Origin: Chromera velia
Taxonomy: Eukaryota; Sar; Chromeraceae
DNA length: 28,631 nucleotides
Assembly: GCA_018398765.1 (NCBI GenBank)
Contig: JAHBMJ010001190.1
Coordinates: 5,001-33,631 of the forward strand
Reading direction: 5' to 3'
Shown here: positions 19,789 through 28,631 of the stretch, one piece after another
Numbering within the stretch: position 1 is the first letter of the stretch
Layout of the letters: each line of letters starts with the position of its first letter
Program-made: the position numbers and the translations under genes
The notes under the pieces: generated by a model
Database searches by the model: none
The model's input: only the letters and a program-made list of their open reading frames with translations
What the model was told of the DNA's origin: nothing

Positions 19789-19806
19789 CCCGCCCCCCCT
19801 TTCTAC
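19789..19806 (-). promoter_or_regulatory. candidate polypurine tract next to 3' LTR
   Basis: Read on the minus strand, AGTAGAAAGGGGGGGCGGG abuts the repeat boundary. Polypurine tracts prime plus-strand synthesis in LTR retroelements. Confidence 0.5.
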
Positions 19807-19832
19807 TGGATCAATTGACAATGATCCAAGGC

Positions 19833-20525
19833 TTACATGCAACAACGAAGTAAGCGACGCCCTTCCGTCACGAAGTCCTTGTCCGTGAACCGATTGCTTC
19901 GAAGAGGATTGACAGAAAGACCCGATTTCACTAGCCCCACCGAGGCATGTCCCTTCCCGACCCCATTTACCACTCCTGTACAAAGCGACAAACCATCCCT
20001 TTGTCGCAAAACTGCACCCCAAACTCCCGAAGAAGTCCCAAACACACCTTGAAACTTCTCTTGAAGCGGTTGAGTCAGACACCGTCTAGTTGTTTTCATC
20101 ATAGAGCAATGGTCATACTCATGCGCATTGGACTCTTTCTGCACAAGAGGGGGCTCAAGACTGCAACATGATGCAGTCAAGGGGCCCGGCCAAGAAAGAG
20201 ATCTGCATTCGTTTGAAGACGGCGTGTCCGTATCCCACTCATCCGAACTCATCCGTTCCCACTTTGCCTTAGAGAAGCGTTTCCCCCTCCTCGTACGCTT
20301 CCTACGTCGGTGACAGCTGGCTGCTGTTGTAGAGCCAACGCATCCTGAATCAGACAGGGCAACCGGATCCCTGCGTCGACGAAGGAATCCAAGAAAACGT
20401 TCCAAAGCTTCTACCAACGAACCAGAACAGAAAGGGTCCGAAGCTGCAAAACCCTGCTCAGCAAGGAAAGCTTCCGTCCTCCAGAGGACAGCCTGGGCCA
20501 AGATGGAGGGAGTCGTAGCAGCCAT
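19833..20525 (-). CDS. 230-aa ORF of unknown function inside the LTR-like element
   Basis: An ATG-initiated frame ends in TAA. The N-terminus is helical and hydrophobic (QAVLWRTEAFLAEQGFAASD, then LVEALERFLGFLRRRRD), loosely LisH-like in pattern. It is followed by a strongly basic stretch (RRRKRTRRGKRFSKAKWE) that could be a nuclear localisation or nucleic-acid-binding region, then an acidic SSDEWDTD segment. The C-terminal half is low in recognisable features. It is on the same strand as the proposed element. It could be a gag-like remnant, a captured cellular gene fragment or not translated at all. A splice-acceptor-like TTTCCTGTTGCAG lies in its leader near 20665-20680. Confidence 0.4.
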   Translation of the reverse strand: MAATTPSILAQAVLWRTEAFLAEQGFAASDPFCSGSLVEALERFLGFLRRRRDPVALSDSGCVGSTTAASCHRRRKRTRRGKRFSKAKWERMSSDEWDTDTPSSNECRSLSWPGPLTASCCSLEPPLVQKESNAHEYDHCSMMKTTRRCLTQPLQEKFQGVFGTSSGVWGAVLRQRDGLSLCTGVVNGVGKGHASVGLVKSGLSVNPLRSNRFTDKDFVTEGRRLLRCCM

Positions 20526-20817
20526 CTCAAGAAAGTAAAAAGCGCAATGTGAGCTAGACCGAGGTAATGAAAAGAAGACGATAAGTCAAAGGGTGGCAGA
20601 GCTCTCAAGTTTAGTTACAAAACGGCCGAGCGAACACAGTCTTCAGACGGTTCAGCAGCGCGCTGCAACAGGAAACAAAGAGAGAATACCACTGTGAAGT
20701 GCTTCAAATCTCAAACTGCAGATGCAACATGACAGAGAGATGGACACAGCCAAAAACTCCCTGCAAACCTCTCGTGAAAACCCTGAGTTCTTGGCTACCG
20801 CCGCCCCAGGAGAAGCT

Positions 20818-21504
20818 CTAGTAATATAGGAGCTAGAATCACTTTAACCTCTTCAGACAGCTGAGGAATCTTAACCATACCGACATGTATTGTCAGTTTT
20901 TGGCACGCAAAAGAGAGGCTTACGGAGCTGTCGTAAGGCATACGAGCGATGTACAGCGATCGATTGAAGAGATGTGTATTAATGCAAATGCATGCATACA
21001 AAATACATGCATGCAACGTGCATACTGAGATTAGCACGCATGCATGGATGGATGACGCACGCACGCATATAAGGAGGCATCGATCGCGTCATACACCGCC
21101 TGAAATACCAAACAACTTCCGTTCTAGCCTACCGATCCACACCCCGTCGGTCTACCACTGTCATTTATCTATCGCTGTTGGCTTGATTGCATGAACGATC
21201 AAACAGGTCAAGATCTGCTAAGAAGGAAAAGAGTTCTTTCAATAGTAAGGGCATGCAAGCGCATGCAAGGGCCCATTTGCAGAAGTCATAAAAGAAATCA
21301 TGAAGACGAAAGGAAACGAGTCAAACAAGCACAAAGGAAAGAAGGAAGGTCTAGAGGAAGGTTCTGGTAGAAAGGAAGGAAGGAATCTAACGAACGAAAA
21401 AGGAGAAAACCTCAGGGAGTCTGATCTTGAAGCAAGGACTCTTAACAGCAAAACCGGTAGTGCTCCTCCAAACGATCCTCCGAGGCGCCCAGCGGACACG
21501 CGCG
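20818..21504 (-). repeat. 687-bp direct repeat, copy 2 (putative 5' LTR)
   Basis: This is the partner of 19102-19788. Read on the minus strand, the core sequence just inside it contains CTCCTGGGGCGGCGGTAGCC, which could serve as a primer-binding site starting at TGG about nine bases inside, but no specific tRNA match can be checked here. Confidence 0.6.
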
Positions 21505-23134
21505 TAGAAAGTGACTTTTAATTTTCTATATATCATACTAAATTTTATATAAAAAACTAAGTCTTTAAAGCACTTAGAATAATTCTACTTATTGTTTCTT
21601 ATCTGCATGAAAGTATAAACAACTTTTAAAGATAAGGTTTAATGGGTTTGTGGTGTGTATGTTGGAAATTATTGGACGTGAGTGAGGTGACTAGGTGAAG
21701 TGAAAGAGTTATAGTATGTTGATATGTCGGGGAGTGATTACAGACTCTGCAAGCATATGACAATGCGCAGTGTAATGCACAAACAAGCTAACTTTTACTT
21801 CTAATGGAATATGCCGAATCCACACACTGATGTAAGGAGGGAGCACACAGCAGACAACCCCCATCAAAGGTAAGAATGAATGTTCATAAACAGATTTGCC
21901 GATTTGACGCCCACAAAAAGCAGTTCAACCAAACAAATGTTGAGCACTATGACCGTGCAAGAGGTAAATGCTTAGCTTTTGAATGCCTAATCGATCCATG
22001 GCCTCGAGCCAGAGGGCCTTGCCCATGACCGGCCATCATAGCGTTCTTGTTTTTTCTGGGTGAGGCCCGGCACTGGCCACTGGGTCTTAGTCCACCCAGG
22101 AGCCCTACCTCCAAATTCTCATACAAACAAGAGCTGCGCCTCACTCCCACAACTTCAGATCACCCGAGATTACCAGCCGTAATGCTTTCTCACGAAACCC
22201 AAGCACCGACAAACGGTCCTCCGAGAAAGGCTCAGTCTGACCTGCAGCACAGATATACAAAAATTCATAAAGTGGCTCACCTTCTGGCCAACCAAAGCTG
22301 GCCCCCTCATCCAGAAAGCCTTTCCAGCTCCTCATCTAGAGCTTAACAATGTTAGAGCGCACGCACGGAAGGGATTCAATGGAAGCTTTACTGGGGCAAC
22401 TTCGTAGGCCCCTTTGCGTGGAGACGGGCCGTGCCCTTCGTGATGGGAGATCGAAATTGCCCTCTCAGGGCAACCAGTAGAGTGAATATCATAAACCCAA
22501 GAAAAAGCAAAGAAGCCAATCCTCTGGGCTTTCGATAAAGCCTACTTTCATCGTTGGAGAGCAAGTCTGTGTGATGGGAGAGAGGTGGTACTAGGTCGTG
22601 CTCTGATCGACTTGAAACATTCGACGGAAAGCCGATTTTAGGAGCCGATTTTAGATCGGCTAACCATGTGACAGCCCCGGAAGGCAAGCTACGCATTGTG
22701 GGTCAGGGTCCGGCCAGCCACCAAGGCCAAAAAGCACTTCCCAGCTGCGCGCTGACCCATCAAAATGCCGATCTAAAAAATTCTCAGTCAGCTCTTCAGA
22801 AAGTTCTCCTCCATTCAGAAAGTCGGGTCAACAGAATGGGCCTGTATCCACAAAATCTCATTGTCAAGCGTTCCATTGGATTGTATTGGAAGGCTTGACA
22901 ACAACAAAATCGTGTTCAGCTTGTTATTCCAGAACCTCATTTTTGGAGAGGTTACAGATTCCGGAGTTTTGTCCCCCTCTGGTATCTGTGTTGGCTGGAC
23001 ACCTCTGGTTGCTTGTGGGAGTGGTTGCCTCGGTGCAAAGGAGTTGTCCAATAACTAGAAGGGTTGCCAGACTGGTTTGAATCGCTCAATCAGGTTAGTT
23101 TGTTTTATGTCGTTCCACCAGCAACAGGGGGAGC
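21505..23134. other. no gene recognised
   Basis: The first 130 bp are AT-rich. The remainder has ordinary composition with short open frames on both strands and none that I recognise. A palindromic AGCCGATTTTAGATCGGCT-like sequence occurs near 22640-22660. Confidence 0.5.
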
Positions 23135-23943
23135 TGGACCCTCTTGTAGGGATACGAAACAACCCAATTTGGTACCCTTGGTGGAGGGGGGGGGTCCGAC
23201 CTGCTCTGCAGGTTTGCGCTAGGGGGGGGCACTTTTGGGCTCATATAAGGTTACAAGTGTAAAAATAATATAAAAAATGAACCAAAAAACATTTGGACGA
23301 GCTTTTTACACAAGCTGGAGGTCCGGCATGTTAAGTTACTTCGAAATCAATCACTTTTACTGTATAGCTTATGTGGTTACATGAGCTTACACCTCTTATT
23401 ATATATTTCCCCTTGTAAGGTTACAGGTTACAAGGTTACAGGCGGTCTTGAGGTCTGTAACCAACCAAAAAGTCAACTTTCAAAAACTCTTCAAATCACT
23501 TCAAAAACACTTTAAAATACATGTAGACGAAGGTTACATCACTTTTGAAGAGGGTCATTTTAGGTTACAGATTACAAGGTTACAAGGGGTTTGGCTATAA
23601 AGTGAAAGGGATACACCGTTTTTCGTCAGTTTCTCATATAACCTCAATCAACAGAAGATGTTTTCAATATTTTTAGATATAACCTGATGAGATTGATCGA
23701 TTGGGACCACTTTTGAAGTAAGGGTAACATTATAGGGGGGTATACCCTTATGTATAGGAGGTGTTGAAACCTGTAACCCAATATAAGTGCCAGGCCCTAG
23801 GGTTTGCGTCCAAAATGTGTCTAGAAAACACTCCTAAACACATTTTAGACACAAACCTGCAGAGCAGATCGGTACAGGTCGGACCCCCCCCCTCCACCAG
23901 GGGTACTAAATTGGGTCGTTTCGTACCCTTGCGAGAGGGTCCA
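23135..23943. mobile_element. foldback element with ~90-bp inverted repeats and GGTTACA motifs
   Basis: Left 23135-23221 and right 23846-23943 are inverted repeats. Both contain GGACCCTCT, ACGAAAC.ACCCAATTT, a G-rich run, GTCCGACCTG and CTCTGCAGGTTTG; the right copy has a 12-bp insertion. The AT-rich core holds at least eight GGTTACA words, mostly on the plus strand (for example 23249, 23374, 23419, 23426, 23434, 23532, 23572, 23579), and two in reverse. An internal hairpin (AAAATGTGT and its complement) lies at about 23810-23850. There is no transposase. The repeated internal motif could be a transposase-binding site. Confidence 0.65.
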
Positions 23944-24320
23944 CCCCCCCCTCCCAATAAGGGAATTGAAAAAATCTTGTTTGCAGAGATGAGCCTTTTT
24001 AGTGCATGCAGAAGGCTTTATACGATGTCTGTGAGTGTTCCTGTGTGGCTGCAACCTGGCCATTGTGGTTTCTGAATAACTGACCGGTCTGCTCTCGGTA
24101 AGGCATAAAACTGCCGTCTCCCTTTATGTATGTTGTTCACCCTTGCCCCCCTCTTCTGCTCTTTGCAGGTCGTGGGTTTTCTCCAGAAGATGCTTGTTTT
24201 GTGTCCCAGTCCTTCCTCAACTCCTCTAGAGGTAGGTCTTTGCATTTTTGTTAAGACCGCAGTCTTCAGACTGTAAAAAGGAGCAGCGCCCCTACGTGCC
24301 GAGCCTGTGTTTTTTTTTAC

Positions 24321-25049
24321 CTGCCTGACTGCCTCCGAAATTTCGCCCTTCTTGCCTGCTTAACTGCCCTCTAGCTTTTGGCCTTTCTGTCTGGCTAAAT
24401 GCTTTTCCAATTTTGGCCTTTCCACCCGTCCTATTGCCTTTTTAAATTCGGCCTTCGCCGTGCTCCCAATTTTAGTCTTCCTGCCTGGCTGATTGCCTTC
24501 CCAATTTCGGCGTTTTTGCCTGCCTGACTGCCTTCCAGAGTTTTGCATTCCTGTCATGCTGACTGCTTTCCTATTTCGGCCTTTTTGCCTGCCTGACTGC
24601 CCTCTAAATTTCGGTCTTTCTGTCTGCCTCAATGCTTTCCAAATTTTAGCCTTTCTGTCTGTCTGACTGACTTCGCAATTTCGGCCTTCCTGCCTGTTCG
24701 GTTGCCTTCCTAATTTCGACTTTCCTGCCTGCCTGATTGCCTTCCTTATTTTGGCCTTCCTTCCTGCCCAAGTTTCCTCCTAACGCTTCCTAATTTCGGT
24801 CATCCTGGTTGCCCGATGGCCTTCCTAATTTTGTTCTTCCTGCTGGTCTGACTGCTTTCCCAAGTTCGGCTTTCTTGTGTATCTGACTGCCTCCCAGAGT
24901 TCGTTCTTTCTGCCAACATGCCTGCCTTCCAATTTCGGTCTTCTTGGCGGCCTGACTGCCTTCCAATTTCAACCTTCCTGCCCGCCTGATTGCCTTCCCG
25001 ATTTCAGCCTTCCTGCCCGTCCGATTGCTTTCCCAATTTGGGTCTTCCT
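24321..25049. repeat. 35-bp minisatellite, about 21 diverged copies
   Basis: The consensus unit is TGCCTGCCTGACTGCCTTCC followed by CAATTTCGGCCTTCC. Nearly all copies keep the 35-bp length, with one shorter and one longer unit. Open frames on the minus strand across it arise from the repeat; because 35 is not a multiple of three, successive units are read in different frames, so a protein is unlikely. Confidence 0.9.
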
Positions 25050-26077
25050 ACTTTCATGTATCATTCTGATGCAAATTAAAGATACAGGTTGTGTTTGCAT
25101 GCATGCTTTTATATGTATTCTGGCGATTTGATTGACTTTCTGTTTGTGTGCACGTATTTCTGCAGGTGGCGTTCACGGGTGTGTATGTTTGATATATACT
25201 GAGATGCCCCCCTCCTCCCCCCCCTACCCCTGACACGCCCGCCATTGAGCAGTGCCTCATATGAATTGAAAACAAAACAGTTATGATCATAAAAAGAAAT
25301 GTTTTAATCAGATCGATTCAGAGCCATTCAGATACATTTCTTATTATGTTTTTGTCTTAGCGTTAATTTACGATGATAGGTACCAGACAATTTATGGTTT
25401 TGAAAAAATATATACTCTATATATACATTTTTTTGCTTCATTTTTTAAACATCTTACTAAGCTTAAATAGTCTTAAATAAATTATGAAAATCAATTAGTT
25501 TAAAGGTTAAACTATCTATTTTAATGTTTTAAAAACTAAATTTTGCAAAGTCACTTTCCAGTATAAAAGTTTCAATTGTCAGTACAGTCAGTTTGACTCG
25601 ATCAGCAAAATACGGAAAAATGAACTCCGCGGTGGCATGCTCAAGCGGAAGCATGGCGTTACACGACGACACATGATGAAGAAATGCCAAAGAACAGTAC
25701 ATACTAAAGAACAGCACATATACAAAAGTGAACCAGGAAAGACAATGCCAAATTGAGTATAAAACAGGACGTATAGACGAGCATAAAGCTCAAGCTCAAA
25801 CTCCCGTCATTGTCCACAAGAACGTGAGAAGCTTTCAACATGAAGAGAAAACATGGAGCAGACTCCTCATATGAAATACAAAGAGATCTAAAAAACCGAA
25901 TGAGCTCTCAAACACGTATAAAAAAGGCCCCACGGATCATCAACGAACATGCTAATGCATAAAACCAATAAAAAAAACCATATACTATCAGAATCGAAGT
26001 TGACTACCACATGCATGCAAAAACGAAACGAACCATTAAAAAAAAAAACACTCTCATGACGTAGATGCCTATGCTGT
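25050..26077. other. no gene recognised; AT-rich centre
   Basis: AT-rich DNA occupies about 25290-25560, followed by A-rich plus-strand sequence to 26050. I see no coding pattern. The segment next to 26078 is probably the 3' flank of the minus-strand LINE remnant. Confidence 0.45.
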
Positions 26078-27361
26078 CTACCCAGCCCCTCCCCGCACAA
26101 ACACCTCCCGATCGTGGGAGAGCTGTGTGGATTGCTCCCACCCCAGAAGAGATGCCGGCTGGAAAGGGCCACGCTGACCTCTGTCATGGAAAGCAAAGGT
26201 CAAGATATTGATCGCCACATACCTTTGCAGTATGCAGCCTAAGATCTTCTAATACTGATCAGTCAGATAAAACTGCACAGTGTTTATGCCCCCCTCTGAC
26301 ACCACACCCGCCCGATTCATTGCAACAGAAACAAATTCCTTGACAAAGGAGACCGTTTCCTTGTTAGGGCGACCAAACGACTCGAAAACAAGAGGGATGA
26401 AACGAAGCCCTACCGAATGTACAGCTGCTGCATACTTCCGTATCTTCTCCTCACTCCTCATCCTGGCTGCTGCCCCTGCAGTTTTTGCTCATGTACGCAG
26501 GGGGGCGGCATCAGAAGAAATAAGAAAAGTAATAGACACATCAGCAACCATCGTATCACCTGTTGAAAGAGAGACGAAGATGTCTACTTGCTTGTGGTGA
26601 TAATCAGGGAGGCGGCTGTCTGTAGTGACCCCCAAATGCCTAAAAGTGGTCTCCTCTAAGACATAAGTATGACGGAGACCCCGAAGAATCTCCATGAAGG
26701 CACCCTTTACCTGTTCATACCTCCATACCACCCCCCCTCCATTTGGGCACTTCTGAGCATAGTGGCCCCGAATATCCAGCGCGGCCCCACATGCACAAAC
26801 CCCCGCCCTCCGTATCTCAGGGATCGATAGGCCCAGCCTGATACAAAGAGCCACACGGTAGACAACAGGGGGGAAACGAAGCCAGCCTGAGGACGGGATG
26901 GCGCTCAACCAGCTCGACGCTCCATTACTAGAGCATGAATGCAGCCAAACACGCTCTTCTACCGGTATACGGTAAAAAAACCATGTACGGCACGTGCGAT
27001 TCAGGGTGTCCCCGACCTTCTACTGAACGTATTAGTCCCTGTGGGACCACTAACGCTGCGATTGATTGTTCCGCGGCTTACGAAGGGGATGGTCTGCCTT
27101 GAGCTTGATGTTTTTCGTCACCCGCTGAGCCCTCTCGAAGGCATCTTTACATGCAACCAGCCAAGGAAGTGAGAGAAAAGCTTGCCAGTGGTCCTAGACG
27201 GAGACCGCGGGGCCTAGAAACGACTGTCCAGCTAGTTGAGCAATCACCGCTTCCAAAGTGATCGCGCAGGACCTCACCAACCCCGCTGCCGCAGTTGTAT
27301 CAAAGCAAGTGAGCCCCAACCCCCCCTGGTACTGTGGTAGGTACGCTTGCTCGCTCACCTA
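26078..27361 (-). pseudogene. 5'-truncated LINE remnant with CCHC and possible restriction-like endonuclease tail
   Basis: One minus-strand frame is coding-like from about 27358 to 26078 without frameshifts. It reads AYLPQYQGGLGLTCFDTTAA (typical post-RT motif), then SSNGASSWLSAIPSSGWLRF and RLGLSIP, then CACGAALDIRGHYAQKC (knuckle, about 26747-26797), PNGGGVVWRYEQVK, RLPDYHHKQVDIF and ADVSITFL (a PD...D pattern as in restriction-like endonucleases of R2-type elements), then HSVGLRFIPLVFESFGRPNK. In-frame stops are TAG at 27359, 27194, 27050, 27020 and 26249, TAA at 27032 and TGA at 26489. No RT core is present upstream, so it is truncated. It is a different LINE type from that at 13440. Confidence 0.7.
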
Positions 27362-28631
27362 AAATAGTTTCGGTCTAGAACTGCGGCGCTAGCGCCGTGA
27401 AAAGCTAAGACAAATCTATCCCGAACGGTCTCCAACAGTAAAACGGTCTCCAAAATAACCATACCTCTCAAGCTTTTTTAGGCAGTAAACAATATTTAAA
27501 AGCTTAAAACAAAGAGTTTTAAGCGATCAAACAGTACGATTTCCTGTTTTTAAATTGGTGAGAGAAAAAAATATATTGTGTTTGACCATGTGGCGTGCGT
27601 GTTTCGTGTGTCAACGCATGCGCCTGTTATGCATGCAATTAAGGCGGCGGCGGAGAGCACCGGAATTTAAAATCGCGCGGATCGATATCGATTAAATCAA
27701 AGAAGCCAATTTTGATGCACGCAGATGCAGCTGAAGGATGTGGTTGCACCTCTATGCACATTGAGCTCAAAGATGATCGACGTAATCGACTAGATCGACG
27801 TAACGTACACTGCATATTTATCTCTGCACATTGTGGGACTGTGGATCTGTTTCAAAAGTGTTCACTGCTGATGTTTCCAGATCAGGTGGCACGGTATTTC
27901 AAACAAAATAGCTGGATTCTTCACATGCCATTGGGAGAGCGGACGTTGGAATGAACCTCAGCCGTCTCTCTTCTTCGGGCATGGCCGTCTCGTTCTGCTA
28001 GTAAGCGTGGTGGGTAAATTTGGAGAGGCCCGTCTTGCTCTCCATCTTTGATCGACGTCTTTTTTCTTTTGCATGCCTCTATGCATACGCTCGAGCTCTT
28101 GCTTTCTTTGCCGGGGGAACTGGCGCTGTTTTTATTTTCCTTCTGGTGAGTTTGAGGTTCTATCTCCTCTCAGATCGACGTGTACTAGCTAGCCTTGACA
28201 ACTCGTTGCATTATATCAGGCATTATTGATTGAGGTTTTTGTTATGCATGCCGCGTCCCCGTGTATGAGGGGCGGATCTAGCCTAGTCTGTCAAAAGGTT
28301 CCGGTTCGTCCCATCTGTTCTGAATCTAGGAACACTGCTCATTAATCACTTTTACTGCGGCTTATTTCTTAAGCGGCGGTAGAGTAGAACTTGGAGAACA
28401 ACGAAAAGAGGGGAGAGGCAGGGCAAAAACTTTCTAAAAGTTTGTCTCCTTGGCAAAGGCTACCCTTTGACGGCAGAGAACAACTTCAAAGAGACCCCCC
28501 CCATTAATCTGCCCCTCATTTTCTCAACCTTCTTTTCTTCCTTTCCTTTCATGCGCTTGCCCCCCCTTTTTTTTCCCTTCTTGTTTGTATACAAAGAATC
28601 AATTACAAAAGGATCGCTTAGTTTGCGCCCT
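27362..28631. other. no gene recognised; GATCGACGT words
   Basis: The stretch next to the LINE remnant includes a duplicated AACGGTCTCCA (27424-27455) and an AT-rich patch. Short open frames at 27712-27954 and 28020-28229 have no recognisable motif. The 9-mer GATCGACGT occurs four times (27775, 27793, 28050, 28173). Confidence 0.5.

Larger units (their letters stand above)
19102..21504 (-). mobile_element. non-autonomous LTR-like element (2.4 kb)
   Basis: Two 687-bp direct repeats flank a 1029-bp core that carries a 230-codon ORF and a purine tract next to one repeat, all consistent with a minus-strand element lacking pol. The flanks (ATTAAAACTTTTGTA on the left, TAGAAAGTGACTTTTAAT on the right) do not give a clear target-site duplication. 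A plain segmental duplication remains possible. Confidence 0.55.

Noticed and set aside
24360-24972. Minus-strand Arg/Lys/Gly-rich ORFs
   Set aside because: They are by-products of the minisatellite.
24321-25049. CRISPR-like array or repeat protein
   Set aside because: Units are directly adjacent with no unique spacers, and the 35-bp period changes frame at each unit.
26020-26052. Poly-A run as the tail of the minus-strand LINE
   Set aside because: The A run is on the plus strand, which is the wrong orientation for a minus-strand element tail.

Overview
The window looks like nuclear DNA of a eukaryotic microbe. It carries a spliced gene with many GT-AG introns, three LINE (non-LTR retrotransposon) copies or remnants, an LTR-like element, inverted-repeat elements, a minisatellite, AT-rich islands and long runs of G or C. 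There is no operon or ribosome-binding-site architecture. The protein-rich disordered inserts, frequent TGCATGCA words and repeat content would suit an alveolate or similar alga (chromerid-like), but that assignment is a low-confidence inference.

The only cellular gene I can name lies on the minus strand from 11912 to 3513. Joining 14 exons, each bounded by plausible splice sites and with matching phases, gives 1695 codons ending in TGA. Conserved blocks in order match NPRL3, a subunit of the GATOR1 complex that restrains TORC1 in response to amino acids. The protein is about three times the usual length because of low-complexity inserts. A 94-base N gap flanked by poly-G sits in its seventh intron.

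The rest is mostly mobile DNA. From 1 to 3500: a degenerate LINE 3' end (CCHC knuckle) cut by a 235-bp inverted-repeat element with a 7-bp target duplication, followed by three consecutive stem-loops. From 12.0 to 13.2 kb: repeated GGCCCGGAAA-type hairpins and a second, partial copy of the inverted-repeat element. From 13.4 to 18.3 kb: a nearly full-length LINE with an unusual chromodomain ahead of its APE endonuclease, reverse transcriptase and CCHC knuckle, ending in an (ATCA)n tail. From 18.4 to 19.07 kb: a GC-hairpin element with 16-bp inverted ends. From 19.1 to 21.5 kb: two 687-bp direct repeats about 95% identical around a 1-kb core with a polypurine tract and a 230-codon ORF, read as a non-autonomous LTR element on the minus strand. 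From 23.1 to 23.9 kb: a foldback element with many GGTTACA motifs. From 24.3 to 25.05 kb: a 35-bp minisatellite. From 26.1 to 27.4 kb: a decayed minus-strand LINE of another type with a CCHC and possible restriction-like endonuclease tail.

A theme links the repeats: copies differ almost only by C-to-T or G-to-A changes at CpA and CpG, and the in-frame stops in the LINEs are nearly all TAG. A repeat-directed or methylation-driven deamination process would explain both. UAG readthrough is the alternative. NPRL3 contains no in-frame TAG as sense, which argues against a host-wide code change.
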